64,000 nt of DNA, taken from assembly GCA_028279405.1 (NCBI GenBank), contig JANQNU010000051.1:44623-108622 (forward strand). Direction: 5' to 3'. Positions 33,763 to 42,169 of the stretch are shown here, piece after piece (position 1 is the stretch's first letter; every line of letters starts with the position of its first letter). Position numbers and translations under genes: made by a program. This stretch comes from Phycisphaerae bacterium (lineage in GTDB: Bacteria; Planctomycetota; Phycisphaerae; UBA1845; Fen-1342). The notes under the pieces were generated by a model. It made no database searches, was not told the origin of the DNA, and was given only the letters and a program-made list of their open reading frames with translations.

Positions 33763-34032
33763 ATGCCGCTTGCTGTTGAGAAGAAACAGGAGGTTCTGCA
33801 GACGCATCGGACCCACGATGGGGACACCGGTTCTGCGGACGTCCAGATTGCCATTTTATCGGAACGTATCCGACAACTCACGGAGCATCTCAAATCCCAC
33901 AAGAAGGACCATTCGGCTCGTCGCGGGCTATTGAAGATGGTGGGGCGTCGTTCGGCGTTGTTGAAGTTCCTGGCGCGCCGGGATCGGCAGCGTTATCTGG
34001 ATTTGATCGCGAAGTTGGGGCTGCGCAAGTAG
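33763..34032 (+). CDS. rpsO: 30S ribosomal protein S15
   Basis: This 89-residue protein is S15, which binds 16S rRNA in the central domain. Conserved segments: HDGDTGSADVQIAILSERIR, LTEHLKSHKKDHSARRGLL and RSALLKFLARRDRQRYLDL. Length and sequence are canonical. It is followed by a terminator and then pnp, the usual gene order. Confidence 0.98.
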   Translation: MPLAVEKKQEVLQTHRTHDGDTGSADVQIAILSERIRQLTEHLKSHKKDHSARRGLLKMVGRRSALLKFLARRDRQRYLDLIAKLGLRK

Positions 34033-34088
34033 TGCAGTCCGGTGCGGCGCAAGCGAGTGGGCGCCGCATCGCGTGCTATGTGAATCGA

Positions 34089-34130
34089 AGCCGCGGGTGT
34101 TCCGGTTGGACGCCGCGGCTTTCTTCGTTT
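34089..34130 (+). terminator. Terminator downstream of rpsO
   Basis: AGCCGCGG (34089-34096) and CCGCGGCT (34113-34120) form a stem with a loop of 16 bases. It is followed by TTCTTCGTTT, a partly T-rich tail. It may act as an attenuator or partial terminator between rpsO and pnp. Confidence 0.7.
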
Positions 34131-34236
34131 GTCCGTTGCGGTGGCTGGTGAATGTTGGCTGTCGTGTTGATGTCGTGGCGCCCGTAACGTTCGTGGCGCC
34201 GTCATGTTGTTCATGTCGTGTAGGTGTTGAGAGAAG

Positions 34237-36375
34237 ATGAATCCGAAAATCGAGCTCGAACGCGAAATCGGTGGCAAGAAGCTTTCCATTCAAACGGGGA
34301 AATTGGCCAAGCAGGCTCATGGAGCGGCGGTCGTGCGCTACGGCGACACGATGGTGCTGGGTACGGTGGTGACGGGGGCCCCGCGACCGGGGATCGACTT
34401 CTTCCCGCTTCAGGTGGACTATCGCGAGCGGATGAGCGCCGCCGGGCGGTTCCCTGGCGGGTTCTTCAAGCGCGAGGGGCGTCCGACGGACCGAGAGGTA
34501 TTGACGGCCCGGATGATTGATCGTCCGATTCGGCCGCTGTTTCCCAAGAAGTTCATTGATGAGGTACAGATCCAGGTTACGGTGCTGTCGGCGGACGCGG
34601 AGAATGACGCGGACATCGTCGGGATGATCGCAGCGGCGGCGGCCCTGGCGATCGCCCCATTGCCGTTCGAGGGGCCCGTGGCGCTAGTGCGGGTGGCGCG
34701 GATCGACGGCAAGTTCATCGTTAATCCGACGCGGTCACAGATGGAGTATTCGGATCTCGACATGGTGCTGGCCGGTCATGTGGACGGTGTGAACATGATC
34801 GAGGTCGGCTCGCGCGAGCTGCCGGAGGATGTGGTGGCGGAGGCGATCGAGTTCGGTCATCGCGAGGGTGTGCTGCCGATCTGCGAGATGCTGACGGTGC
34901 TGCGCGAGAAGGTGGGCAAGCCGTCGACCTGGGAGGCGCCGGAGGAGAACGCGGATCTCACGAAGGCGGTTCGCAAGAAGGTCTTCAACGATCTGAAGAA
35001 GGCCAAGTCGATCAAGGGCAAGCAGGAGCGTGGTGACGCGGTCAAGGCGGCGTATAACAAGGCGTTCGAGGAGTTCTGCCCCGAGGGCGTCGAGAAGCCG
35101 GAGCACGACCGCAACACGATCAACAACATCCTTCAGTCGTTGGAGAAGGAGATCGTTCGGACGCAGATTCTCAAGGACGGTGTTCGTTCGGACGGCCGCA
35201 AAGTCGACGAGATCCGGCCGTTGCTGTCCGAGGTCGACCTGCTGCCGCGGACGCACGGTTCGGCGCTGTTCCAGCGGGGCGAGACGCAGGCGCTTGTAAC
35301 GTGCACGCTCGGTACGTCGCGCGACGAGCAGACGGTCGACGAGATGATCGGCGAGTACAGCAAGAAGTTCATGCTGCACTACAACTTCCCGCCGTTCTCG
35401 GTAGGCGAGGTTCGTCGCATCATGGGCCCCGGGCGGCGCGAGATCGGACACGGTGCGCTTGCGGAGCGAAGCCTGGAGGCGGTGTTGCCGTCGCCGGACG
35501 AGTTCCCGTACACGGTCCGCTTGGTCAGTGACATTCTGGAATCGAACGGGTCGAGCTCGATGGCGAGTGTCTGCGGCGGGACGCTGGCGCTGATGGACGC
35601 TGGCGTGCCGATTCGCAACCCTGTCGCGGGAATCTCGATTGGAATGATCGCGGACGGCGGCAAGTACAAGCTCATCACGGACATCCTCGGCGAAGAGGAT
35701 CACTTTGGCGATATGGACTTCAAGGTTTCGGGCACTAAGGATGGCATCACCGGAATCCAGCTCGACTTGAAGGCGCGGGGCCTGACCTACGAGATGATCC
35801 GCGAGACGTTCGAGCAAGCGCGCGAGGCCCGCATGGAGATTCTCGGTGCGATGGCCAAGGCGATTGCCAAGCCGCGACCGGAGGTCAGTGCCCGTGCACC
35901 GCGGATGATCTCGGTCAAGATCGATCCGGAGAAGATCGGCAAGCTGATCGGTCCGGGTGGCAAGTCGATCAAGGCGTTGCAGGCGAACACCGGTGCGCAG
36001 GTGGACATCGAGGAAGACGGTACTGTGTTCATCTCGGGTCCGGACGCCGAGACCACCGAGTCCGCGCGGCGCGCGGTCGAGGCGCTGACCGAGGAGGTCA
36101 AGCTGGGGCGCATCTACGAAGGCAAGGTCATCAGCGTCCGCGACTTCGGTGCCTTCATCGAGATCAGTGACAGTCAGGACGGCCTCTGCCATATCAGCGA
36201 ATTGGCCGATTCGTACGTGAAGTCGGTGACGGACGTGGTCAACATCGGCGACCGTGTAAAGGTGAAGGTGATCAATATCGACGAGCAGGGCCGCGTCAAG
36301 CTGTCGCGCAAGGCAGCGATGATCGAGCTCGGCGAGCAGTCGGATGAGCCGGAAGCGGTCGAAGCCGCGGACTAG
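34237..36375 (+). CDS. pnp: Polyribonucleotide nucleotidyltransferase (PNPase)
   Basis: This 712-residue 3'-5' exoribonuclease has two RNase PH domains (residues about 10-230 and 300-540) with conserved GDTMVLGTVV and, in the second, GSALFQRGETQALVTCTLG and SNGSSSMASVCGGTLALMDA. A KH domain (SVKIDPEKIGKLIGPGGKSI) and an S1 domain (EGKVISVRDFGAFIEI...LCHISEL) complete it. Length is typical. A GAGAGAAG ribosome binding site precedes the ATG. Confidence 0.98.
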   Translation: MNPKIELEREIGGKKLSIQTGKLAKQAHGAAVVRYGDTMVLGTVVTGAPRPGIDFFPLQVDYRERMSAAGRFPGGFFKREGRPTDREVLTARMIDRPIRPLFPKKFIDEVQIQVTVLSADAENDADIVGMIAAAAALAIAPLPFEGPVALVRVARIDGKFIVNPTRSQMEYSDLDMVLAGHVDGVNMIEVGSRELPEDVVAEAIEFGHREGVLPICEMLTVLREKVGKPSTWEAPEENADLTKAVRKKVFNDLKKAKSIKGKQERGDAVKAAYNKAFEEFCPEGVEKPEHDRNTINNILQSLEKEIVRTQILKDGVRSDGRKVDEIRPLLSEVDLLPRTHGSALFQRGETQALVTCTLGTSRDEQTVDEMIGEYSKKFMLHYNFPPFSVGEVRRIMGPGRREIGHGALAERSLEAVLPSPDEFPYTVRLVSDILESNGSSSMASVCGGTLALMDAGVPIRNPVAGISIGMIADGGKYKLITDILGEEDHFGDMDFKVSGTKDGITGIQLDLKARGLTYEMIRETFEQAREARMEILGAMAKAIAKPRPEVSARAPRMISVKIDPEKIGKLIGPGGKSIKALQANTGAQVDIEEDGTVFISGPDAETTESARRAVEALTEEVKLGRIYEGKVISVRDFGAFIEISDSQDGLCHISELADSYVKSVTDVVNIGDRVKVKVINIDEQGRVKLSRKAAMIELGEQSDEPEAVEAAD

Positions 36376-36559
36376 CAATCCATGCCGGTAGTTGACTCAC
36401 CCTGACAGGGTGGGCTCGGCGATGACGACGCGTGGGTGCGTTCCTCGAGGGGGACGCGCCCACTTCTGTTTCGCGCCGTCTCCCCGGCGGCTCACCCGCC
36501 TGCTATACTCATCGGCGGATTGCACTGGACAACGATGTACATTGGTAACGAGGTCTTCC

Positions 36560-37657
36560 GTGCCGACGACGAAGGAATCCGCTTCATTGGAGCAGCGTGT
36601 TTCGCAGGCCCGGGCGCAGCTCGACGCGCATACGCGGGAGATCGTCCAGTGGCACTTTGACCCAACGACCGGCTGTCCGTTCTGGTTGGAGTATGCCGAG
36701 AAGCTCGGTTGGGATCCGCGCCAGGAGATCCGTGGTTACGAGGATCTCGACAAGTTCGATCATTTCGAGGACGAATGGCTTCGGGGCGGTCCCGTTCGGC
36801 GGTGGGTGCCGCGGGCGTATGCCGACCGGCCGATCTACACGTTCGAGACCGGCGGCAGCACCGGCGTTCCGAAGAGCCGGATCAACGTCGACGACTTCCG
36901 GGTCGATTACGAAATGTTCAGTGAAACGTTGCCGGATCGCGACTTCCCGCGCGGCAGTGACTGGCTGATGCTCGGTCCCTCGGGTCCGCGCCGGCTGCGT
37001 TTGGCGGTCGAGCATTTGGCCCAGCACCGCGGCGGCGTATGCTTCTGCGTCGACCTTGACCCGCGCTGGGTCAACAAGCTGGTCAAGAACGGCCGCATGC
37101 GTGACATGCATGAGTATAAGGACCACGTGATCAACCAGGCGCTCACGCTGTTGCGCGCGCATGCCGGGATCGAGTGTCTGTTCGCGACGCCGAAGTTGCT
37201 GGAGGCGTTGTGCGAACGGATTTCGCTGGTGGACGCGGGAATCAAGGGTGTGTTTTGCGGCGGTACGCAACTCACGCGGCAGTTTCACCGGTTTGCGCGG
37301 GAGGAGCTGCTTGAGGGGCAGATCGCGTTTCACCCGACGTATGGCAACACGCTCATGGGACTGGCATGCCACAAGCCGTTCGATCCCGCGGACGATTATT
37401 GTGTGATCTATCACCCGCCGCAGCCGCGGGCCATGCTGGAGGTGGTCGATCCGGACGATTCGCGGAAGCTGGTAGCGTATGGCGAGGTCGGTCGGGTCCG
37501 ACTGACGACGTTGACCAGGGAGTTCTTTGTCCCCCGTTTCATGGAGCGCGACGAGGCGCTGCGGATGCCGCCGTGTGAAGCCTATCCGTGGGATGGCGTT
37601 GGTGACGTGCGGCCATTCAGCGGCTTCGCGACGCCAATTGTCGAAGGCGTCTATTGA
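36560..37657 (+). CDS. Adenylate-forming enzyme, phenylacetate-CoA ligase-like
   Basis: This 365-residue protein resembles PaaK-type adenylate-forming enzymes. The P-loop is FETGGSTGVPKSRI and a downstream GIKGVFCGGTQLTRQFHRFA and FHPTYGNTLMGLACHKP resemble the A5 motif region; the C-terminal ends in TREFFVPRFMERDEALRMPP and GVGDVRPFSGF. It is shorter than PaaK (about 430) and its small C-terminal domain may be reduced. The start is a GTG with GAGGT upstream. Substrate unknown. It is co-directional with and close to a ModB-like permease, 16 bases apart. Confidence 0.65.
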   Translation: MPTTKESASLEQRVSQARAQLDAHTREIVQWHFDPTTGCPFWLEYAEKLGWDPRQEIRGYEDLDKFDHFEDEWLRGGPVRRWVPRAYADRPIYTFETGGSTGVPKSRINVDDFRVDYEMFSETLPDRDFPRGSDWLMLGPSGPRRLRLAVEHLAQHRGGVCFCVDLDPRWVNKLVKNGRMRDMHEYKDHVINQALTLLRAHAGIECLFATPKLLEALCERISLVDAGIKGVFCGGTQLTRQFHRFAREELLEGQIAFHPTYGNTLMGLACHKPFDPADDYCVIYHPPQPRAMLEVVDPDDSRKLVAYGEVGRVRLTTLTREFFVPRFMERDEALRMPPCEAYPWDGVGDVRPFSGFATPIVEGVY

Positions 37658-37673
37658 GACGGCGAGCCGCCGG

Positions 37674-38507
37674 ATGACACGACGCGTCAGCGAATCACGA
37701 ATGCGGGGTGGGGCGCTGCCTCATTCGGCGTGGGGCGATGGTATCTTCTGGTCGATTGTTTGCGCGCTCTCGGGCGGCTATGCACTCCTGATCGTCGCGC
37801 TGTTGTTGTCCAATGTCGGGTCGGTTTCGTGGGGGGTTTTCCTGGATGTGCTGGTTCGACCGGAGATTCGGCGCGCGGCCGTCGTGAGTCTCGTCAGCGC
37901 GACGTTGAGCACTGTGCTCGCGATGTGGGTCGCAACGCCGACGGCATACCTGCTGGCGCGGGCTCGCTTTCGCGGCAAGGGACTGCTCGATGCGCTCTTC
38001 GATGTTCCGCTGGTGCTGCCGCCGCTGGTGGTAGGCGTCAGTCTATTGATACTGTTTCGGACGCCTGCTGGCCGGCTGGTCGAGCGGGTCTTGCCCGTGA
38101 CCTACGAGCTACCGGCGATCATTCTCGCGCAGTTCGCGGTCGTCACGGCGTTGGCGATTCGGACGATCCGGGCGGCGTTCGAGCAGATCGATGTCCGCCA
38201 GGAGCAGGTGGCACTGACTGTCGGCTGCAGTCGGCGGGTTGTCTTCTTCGAGATCGTGCTGCCGCAGGCCTGGCGCGGTGTGCTGGGCGCCGCCACTCTC
38301 GCCTGGGCGCGCGCGTTGGGCGAGTTTGGACCGGTCCTGGTGTTTGCGGGCGCGACGCGCATGAAGACCGAGGTGCTGCCGACCGCTGCCTTCATCGAAC
38401 TGAGCGTGGGGAACGTGCAGGCGGCTCTGGCGATTTCGTTGGTTATGATCGTTGCGGCGATGCTGGTGCTCGGGTTGGCGCGCCGGCTCGGAGTCCGCGA
38501 CGTGTGA
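37674..38507 (+). CDS. ABC transporter permease, ModB/CysT-like
   Basis: This 277-residue integral membrane protein has about six helices and the EAA-like cytoplasmic loop QEQVALTVGCSRRVVFFEIVLPQAWRGVLGA. The later WARALGEFGPVLVFAGATRM is characteristic of molybdate/sulfate permeases. An internal Met (37701) could be the start. It is followed by an ATPase gene. The substrate-binding protein is absent from the window, so molybdate is a likely but unproven substrate. Confidence 0.82.
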   Translation: MTRRVSESRMRGGALPHSAWGDGIFWSIVCALSGGYALLIVALLLSNVGSVSWGVFLDVLVRPEIRRAAVVSLVSATLSTVLAMWVATPTAYLLARARFRGKGLLDALFDVPLVLPPLVVGVSLLILFRTPAGRLVERVLPVTYELPAIILAQFAVVTALAIRTIRAAFEQIDVRQEQVALTVGCSRRVVFFEIVLPQAWRGVLGAATLAWARALGEFGPVLVFAGATRMKTEVLPTAAFIELSVGNVQAALAISLVMIVAAMLVLGLARRLGVRDV

Positions 38508-38596
38508 GCGATGCCGTTCACCAGGGTTCGGCGTGTCTTTCCAACCCGTCCTGCGTATCCTTAGCGTCGACGATTCAATCGGTGGCGAGGCCCGTT

Positions 38597-39241
38597 TTGA
38601 TCAAGCTCGAGAACGTATCCGTTCGTGCCGGCGGGTTTGCCTTGCACGCGCTGACGCTGGACGTGTCGGCGGGAGCGTACGCAGTTCTGATGGGCCGCAC
38701 GGGAAGCGGCAAGACGACCGTGCTTGAAGCGATCTGCGGGCTGCGACAGGTGACGAACGGTCGAATCCGACTGGGCGGCCGCGACGTGACCGATTCGCCG
38801 CCGGCCGCACGGCAGGTCGGCCTGGTTCCGCAGGACGCCGCCTTGTTCCCGACGATGACGGTGTACGACCATCTGGCACTCGGGTTGCGCGTCCGGGGCC
38901 ATGGGAACGGGCGGATCGCGCAGCGCGTCGAAGAATGCGCCGATACGCTCGGCATTACGAACCTGTTGACCCGCAAGGCGTCGGGCCTCAGCGGCGGCGA
39001 GCAGCAACGCGTTGCGCTGGGACGGGCGCTGAGCTGGCAGCCGGCGGTGCTGTGCCTCGACGAGCCGCTGAGCGCGTTGGACGATGAGACGCGCGCCGAG
39101 ATTGCCCAACTGCTGTTGACGGTCAAAGCGAGCACGCAGGTGACGGTGCTGCACATCACCCACAGCCTGTCGGAGTGTCGCCTGCTGGCCGACGTGGCCC
39201 TGCGCCTCGAAGACGGCCGGATCACACAGGCGTCGGCATAG
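38597..39241 (+). CDS. ABC transporter ATP-binding protein, molybdate-type
   Basis: This 214-residue ATPase has Walker A GRTGSGKTTVLEAI, Q-loop QVGLVPQDAALFPTMTV, signature LSGGEQQRVALGRAL and Walker B VLCLDEPLSALDD, with the switch HITHS. TTG at 38597 (preceded by a GAGG) and GTG at 38582 are both possible starts. No clear C-terminal MOP domain is present. It follows the permease by 89 bases and probably powers it. Confidence 0.85.
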   Translation: MIKLENVSVRAGGFALHALTLDVSAGAYAVLMGRTGSGKTTVLEAICGLRQVTNGRIRLGGRDVTDSPPAARQVGLVPQDAALFPTMTVYDHLALGLRVRGHGNGRIAQRVEECADTLGITNLLTRKASGLSGGEQQRVALGRALSWQPAVLCLDEPLSALDDETRAEIAQLLLTVKASTQVTVLHITHSLSECRLLADVALRLEDGRITQASA

Positions 39242-39577
39242 GACACTCCGGGGTGCGGCCTATTGGCGCTGCCACTGCCACGGGCTGCCTTCTCAGGCCC
39301 GTCGTGTCCGTCTGCCACCCTAGAATGGGGTGGGGGCACCTGCCATAGACTTGATCGAACGCACGTTCCAGACACTGGCGGACAAGCCTGGACAAGCCGC
39401 CAGTGCCACCCGACCGCTCGGGGCTCGTGATGGGGAGGCAGCGCTGATGCGAGCCGCGAGCGCGAGCGAGCGGTCAATGGCGGGCGAGACGCCCGCCCCA
39501 CCCTTACTATGTTGATGGATGTTCTTGCCGGGACAGGCGGCGCAGTCGCCTGCCTCATCAAGGGAGCTTGCTCCCCG
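39242..39577. other. Intergenic between convergent genes, dispersed repeats
   Basis: This 336-base gap separates the converging ATPase and kelch genes. It contains repeat cluster C (39312-39504) and a short hairpin after the kelch stop (AGGGAGC-TT-GCTCCC near 39561-39575). No gene is recognised. Confidence 0.6.
39312..39504. repeat. Dispersed repeat cluster C
   Basis: Contains TGCCACCCTAGAATGGGGTG (39313 onward), an expanded CACTGGCGGACAAGCC unit with an internal duplication of GGACAAGCC (39373-39411), CGAGCCGCGAGCGCGAGCGA (39450-39469) and CGGGCGAGACGCCCGCCCCA (39481-39500). Each matches units in clusters A, B or D. Confidence 0.85.
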
Positions 39578-40693
39578 TTACGGCGCGGTCAGGATTTCGA
39601 CGAAGCCATTGATATCGGTAACGCTGACCACGTTGTCGGTATTGATGTCGGCGAGGCCGCTTTCGCACCCCGGCATCGCGACGGCGTATGCATCCGGGTC
39701 GGTGAGTGCCAGGACGAAGCCGTTGATGTCGCTGACCGAGATGAGGCCGTCGCAGTTCATGTCGCCGAGCGGGAAAGGGCGATAGATGTCGACGTGGGTG
39801 CTGGGGCGCAGCCCCTGGATCTCGCCGCCGCCGGGGAGCAGGATGCCGCTCGCGAGCCGGACACCGGGTAGTCCGTGACGAGCGACCGGCATCGGTGTGT
39901 GGTTGGACCATTGGTCGCTTACCGGGTCGTACGCCTGATTGAGCGCGAATAGCTGTGGGGTCTCCCCGCCGAGGACGTAGATCTTGTTGCCGAAGATGCC
40001 CGTGCCCATCGCGGAGCGTGCGGTCGGCATCCGCGCCCGCAGCTCCCACTCGTTGTCCTTGATGTCGTAACGTTGGTTGGCGTCACTCGAGGCGCCCGCG
40101 CGGCCACCAATGACGTAGATGGCGCGCTCCGGCTCGAAGAGGGTCGCGGTAAGGTGCTCCAGCGGGAAACGCATGGAGGCACCGTTCTGCCATTGTTCTG
40201 TGATCGTGTCGTAAATGAACGTGGTGGCAGTCGCCCGGCCGATCCGGTCGGCACCGCCGAAGCAGTAGATCTTTCCCTCGAACGCCACGCACCACAACGC
40301 GCCGCGAGCAGCCGGTAGGAGCGTTACCAAAGTCCATTCATCGTTGTCCGGGTTGTACCGGTAGACTTCCGACTTGGCGCTGAAGTCGGCGGCGTATCCG
40401 CCGATCACGTAGAGCCGATCGTTGACGACGACGACACCCATATGATCACGCGGCTGTGGCAGGGGCGCGACGAAGGTCCATTCGTCCGCGGCCGGATCGT
40501 AGCGTTCGACCGAGGCGAGGGCTCCGAATGGCCCGCTACGGAGACCGCCGATGACATAGACCTGTCCGCGGAGCATCGCGGCGCCAGACTCTTGTCTGGC
40601 GGTGTTGAGCGACGCGACGGTCTGATACTCTTCGGCGGCAGCGACAAGCGTTATCGCCAGCGGAATGACGGTCGTGCAGATCCTCCAGCGCAT
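39578..40693 (-). CDS. Secreted kelch-repeat protein with C-terminal dockerin-like pair
   Basis: This 371-residue secreted protein begins MRWRICTTVIPLAITLVAAA; ATG at 40693 has GGGAGGA upstream. Five or six kelch blades are visible by their VYVIGG-type motifs (GQVYVIGGLRSG, DRLYVIGGYAAD, GKIYCFGGADRI, RAIYVIGGRAGA, NKIYVLGGETPQ), forming a beta-propeller. The last 70 residues contain two dockerin-like calcium loops (GDMNCDGLISVSDINGF and ADINTDNVVSVTDINGF). Such C-termini are common in secreted planctomycete proteins, but no cohesin partner is in the window. Confidence 0.85.
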   Translation of the reverse strand: MRWRICTTVIPLAITLVAAAEEYQTVASLNTARQESGAAMLRGQVYVIGGLRSGPFGALASVERYDPAADEWTFVAPLPQPRDHMGVVVVNDRLYVIGGYAADFSAKSEVYRYNPDNDEWTLVTLLPAARGALWCVAFEGKIYCFGGADRIGRATATTFIYDTITEQWQNGASMRFPLEHLTATLFEPERAIYVIGGRAGASSDANQRYDIKDNEWELRARMPTARSAMGTGIFGNKIYVLGGETPQLFALNQAYDPVSDQWSNHTPMPVARHGLPGVRLASGILLPGGGEIQGLRPSTHVDIYRPFPLGDMNCDGLISVSDINGFVLALTDPDAYAVAMPGCESGLADINTDNVVSVTDINGFVEILTAP

Positions 40694-40845
40694 GGATTCC
40701 TCCCTCGGGGTACACAGTCGGCTCGCGAACAGTGTAACACGCAACGGTGGCGCGCCGGCCGGCAAAGTGGCGCCATTTGGCGGCGAATCCGTTTTTTCGA
40801 TCATTCGACGGGTTATGATTGGTCGCTGACGAAAGGAGTCGGTCG
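40694..40845. other. Intergenic upstream of kelch and small ORF
   Basis: This gap separates divergently oriented genes and must contain the promoters of both. A TATGAT sequence at 40814-40819 could serve the small ORF, but I do not see a matching -35. Nothing else is recognised. Confidence 0.35.
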
Positions 40846-40956
40846 ATGCGAATCTCGCGGTTCGGAATCTACCTTACGGTTGCTGCCATGCTCGTGATGG
40901 CGGGATTGCTGGATGAACTCCCGATCCTTATCCCTGAGGAGCAGAGCGGCGGCTAG
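40846..40956 (+). CDS. Small single-span membrane protein (36 aa)
   Basis: A complete 36-residue frame starts MRISRFGIYLTVAAMLVMAG and continues LLDELPILIPEEQSGG. It has AAAGGAG seven bases before the ATG, a hydrophobic segment of about 17 residues (IYLTVAAMLVMAGLLD), and an acidic tail. The small size means chance cannot be excluded, but the ribosome binding site and the membrane-like composition favour translation. No family recognised. Confidence 0.45.
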   Translation: MRISRFGIYLTVAAMLVMAGLLDELPILIPEEQSGG

Positions 40957-41080
40957 CGCCCACACCGCGGCCTGCTAGTTCGGTCCCGCGACACTTGCCT
41001 GGCCGCGCGGACGCTGTTTCGAGTTGGAGGGAGGCGGCGTGCCATTTGACCGGGCGCGCGGGGCGGGGACAATTCCGCAC

Positions 41081-42136
41081 ATGGAGCGGCAGCCACTCAC
41101 CCTGCGATCGGCGAAGCCCAGCCCACTGCGGGAACGTTGTTGGCGCGAGTGGTGCTTCATCAAGGCCGTATTCGTGCAGTTCCGCGTGCGGCTGGTCGTG
41201 ATCGCGCTGGTGCTGGCACTCGGGGCGACGCTGTTCCACACGATCGAAGCGCACAGCTGGCCGCAGGCGCTGTACTTCACCTGGAGCCTGGTGTTCGGGC
41301 AGCCGCCGGAGCGTTTTCCGGCCGACCCGGTGCTGCGCGGCGTATTCTTCGTTATCCCCGTTGTCGGGCTGATCCTGATCATCGAAAGTCTGCTGGAGTT
41401 GGCGCTGATCTGGCGGGATCGTCGGCGTCAGGAGTATAGTTGGTGCAAGGTCATGGCCGAATCGCTCTCCAATCACATCATCATCGTCGGGCTGGGACGC
41501 CTGGGGTACCGCACGATTTCGATTCTGCGGCGACTGAACGAGCCGCTGGTGATCATCGAGCGCAACGAGAACAACGCGTTCATCGACCTGATCCGCGCCG
41601 AGCACCTCCCGCTGCTGGTGGCCGACGGGCGGCGTGAACAGACGCTGCTCGACGCGAACATCGCCAAGGCGCGCAGCATCGTTCTCGCTTCGAACGACGA
41701 TCTGGCCAACCTGGAGATCGCGCTGGACGCACGACGGCTCAACCCGGAAATCCACGTCGTCCTGCGGATGTTCGATCAGAACATGGCCGACAAGATTCGT
41801 GAAGCGTTCGACATCAACGTCGCGATGTCTCAGTCGGCGATGTCGGCGCCGTCGTTCGCAGTCGCGGCCCTCGAGACGACGGTGGTCAACACGATGGTCG
41901 TCGCCAACCGGCTGATCGTGGCGCAGCGCTGGCGCGTCGAGCCGGATGGGATGCTTGACGGGCTGACCGTCGCCGACGTCATGCGGCAGTGGCGCTGCGT
42001 TGTTGTCGAGCTGTTCTCGCCGCCGGAGAATCGGCGGTTGTTTCCGGCACCCGAGTTGCCGCTGCACCCGCACGACGAGGTGATTGTCCAGGGCACGCTC
42101 GAGGACCTGATCCTGGCGCGCCGCGAAGAGACTTGA
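41081..42136 (+). CDS. TrkA-N/RCK protein with two-helix channel-like N-terminus
   Basis: This 351-residue protein has two transmembrane helices (about 39-56 and 91-108) flanking a pore-like loop WPQALYFTWSLVFGQPPERF, then a Rossmann TrkA-N domain (HIIIVGLGRLGYRTISILRR) with an NAD-type glycine loop, and a TrkA-C domain (GMLDGLTVADVMRQWRC). It is arranged like a potassium channel, but the TVGYGD selectivity sequence is missing, so channel function is doubtful. ATG at 41081 is preferred; a TTG 19 codons earlier is open. It may act as a regulatory or sensory subunit. Confidence 0.75.
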   Translation: MERQPLTLRSAKPSPLRERCWREWCFIKAVFVQFRVRLVVIALVLALGATLFHTIEAHSWPQALYFTWSLVFGQPPERFPADPVLRGVFFVIPVVGLILIIESLLELALIWRDRRRQEYSWCKVMAESLSNHIIIVGLGRLGYRTISILRRLNEPLVIIERNENNAFIDLIRAEHLPLLVADGRREQTLLDANIAKARSIVLASNDDLANLEIALDARRLNPEIHVVLRMFDQNMADKIREAFDINVAMSQSAMSAPSFAVAALETTVVNTMVVANRLIVAQRWRVEPDGMLDGLTVADVMRQWRCVVVELFSPPENRRLFPAPELPLHPHDEVIVQGTLEDLILARREET

Positions 42137-42169
42137 CCGCGACAGTCCGATCGGCGACAAGACACTGCC

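Noticed and set aside
34735..36378. Minus-strand open frame of 547 codons opposite pnp
   Set aside because: Antisense to the conserved pnp gene; Arg/Leu/Asp-rich with no domain.
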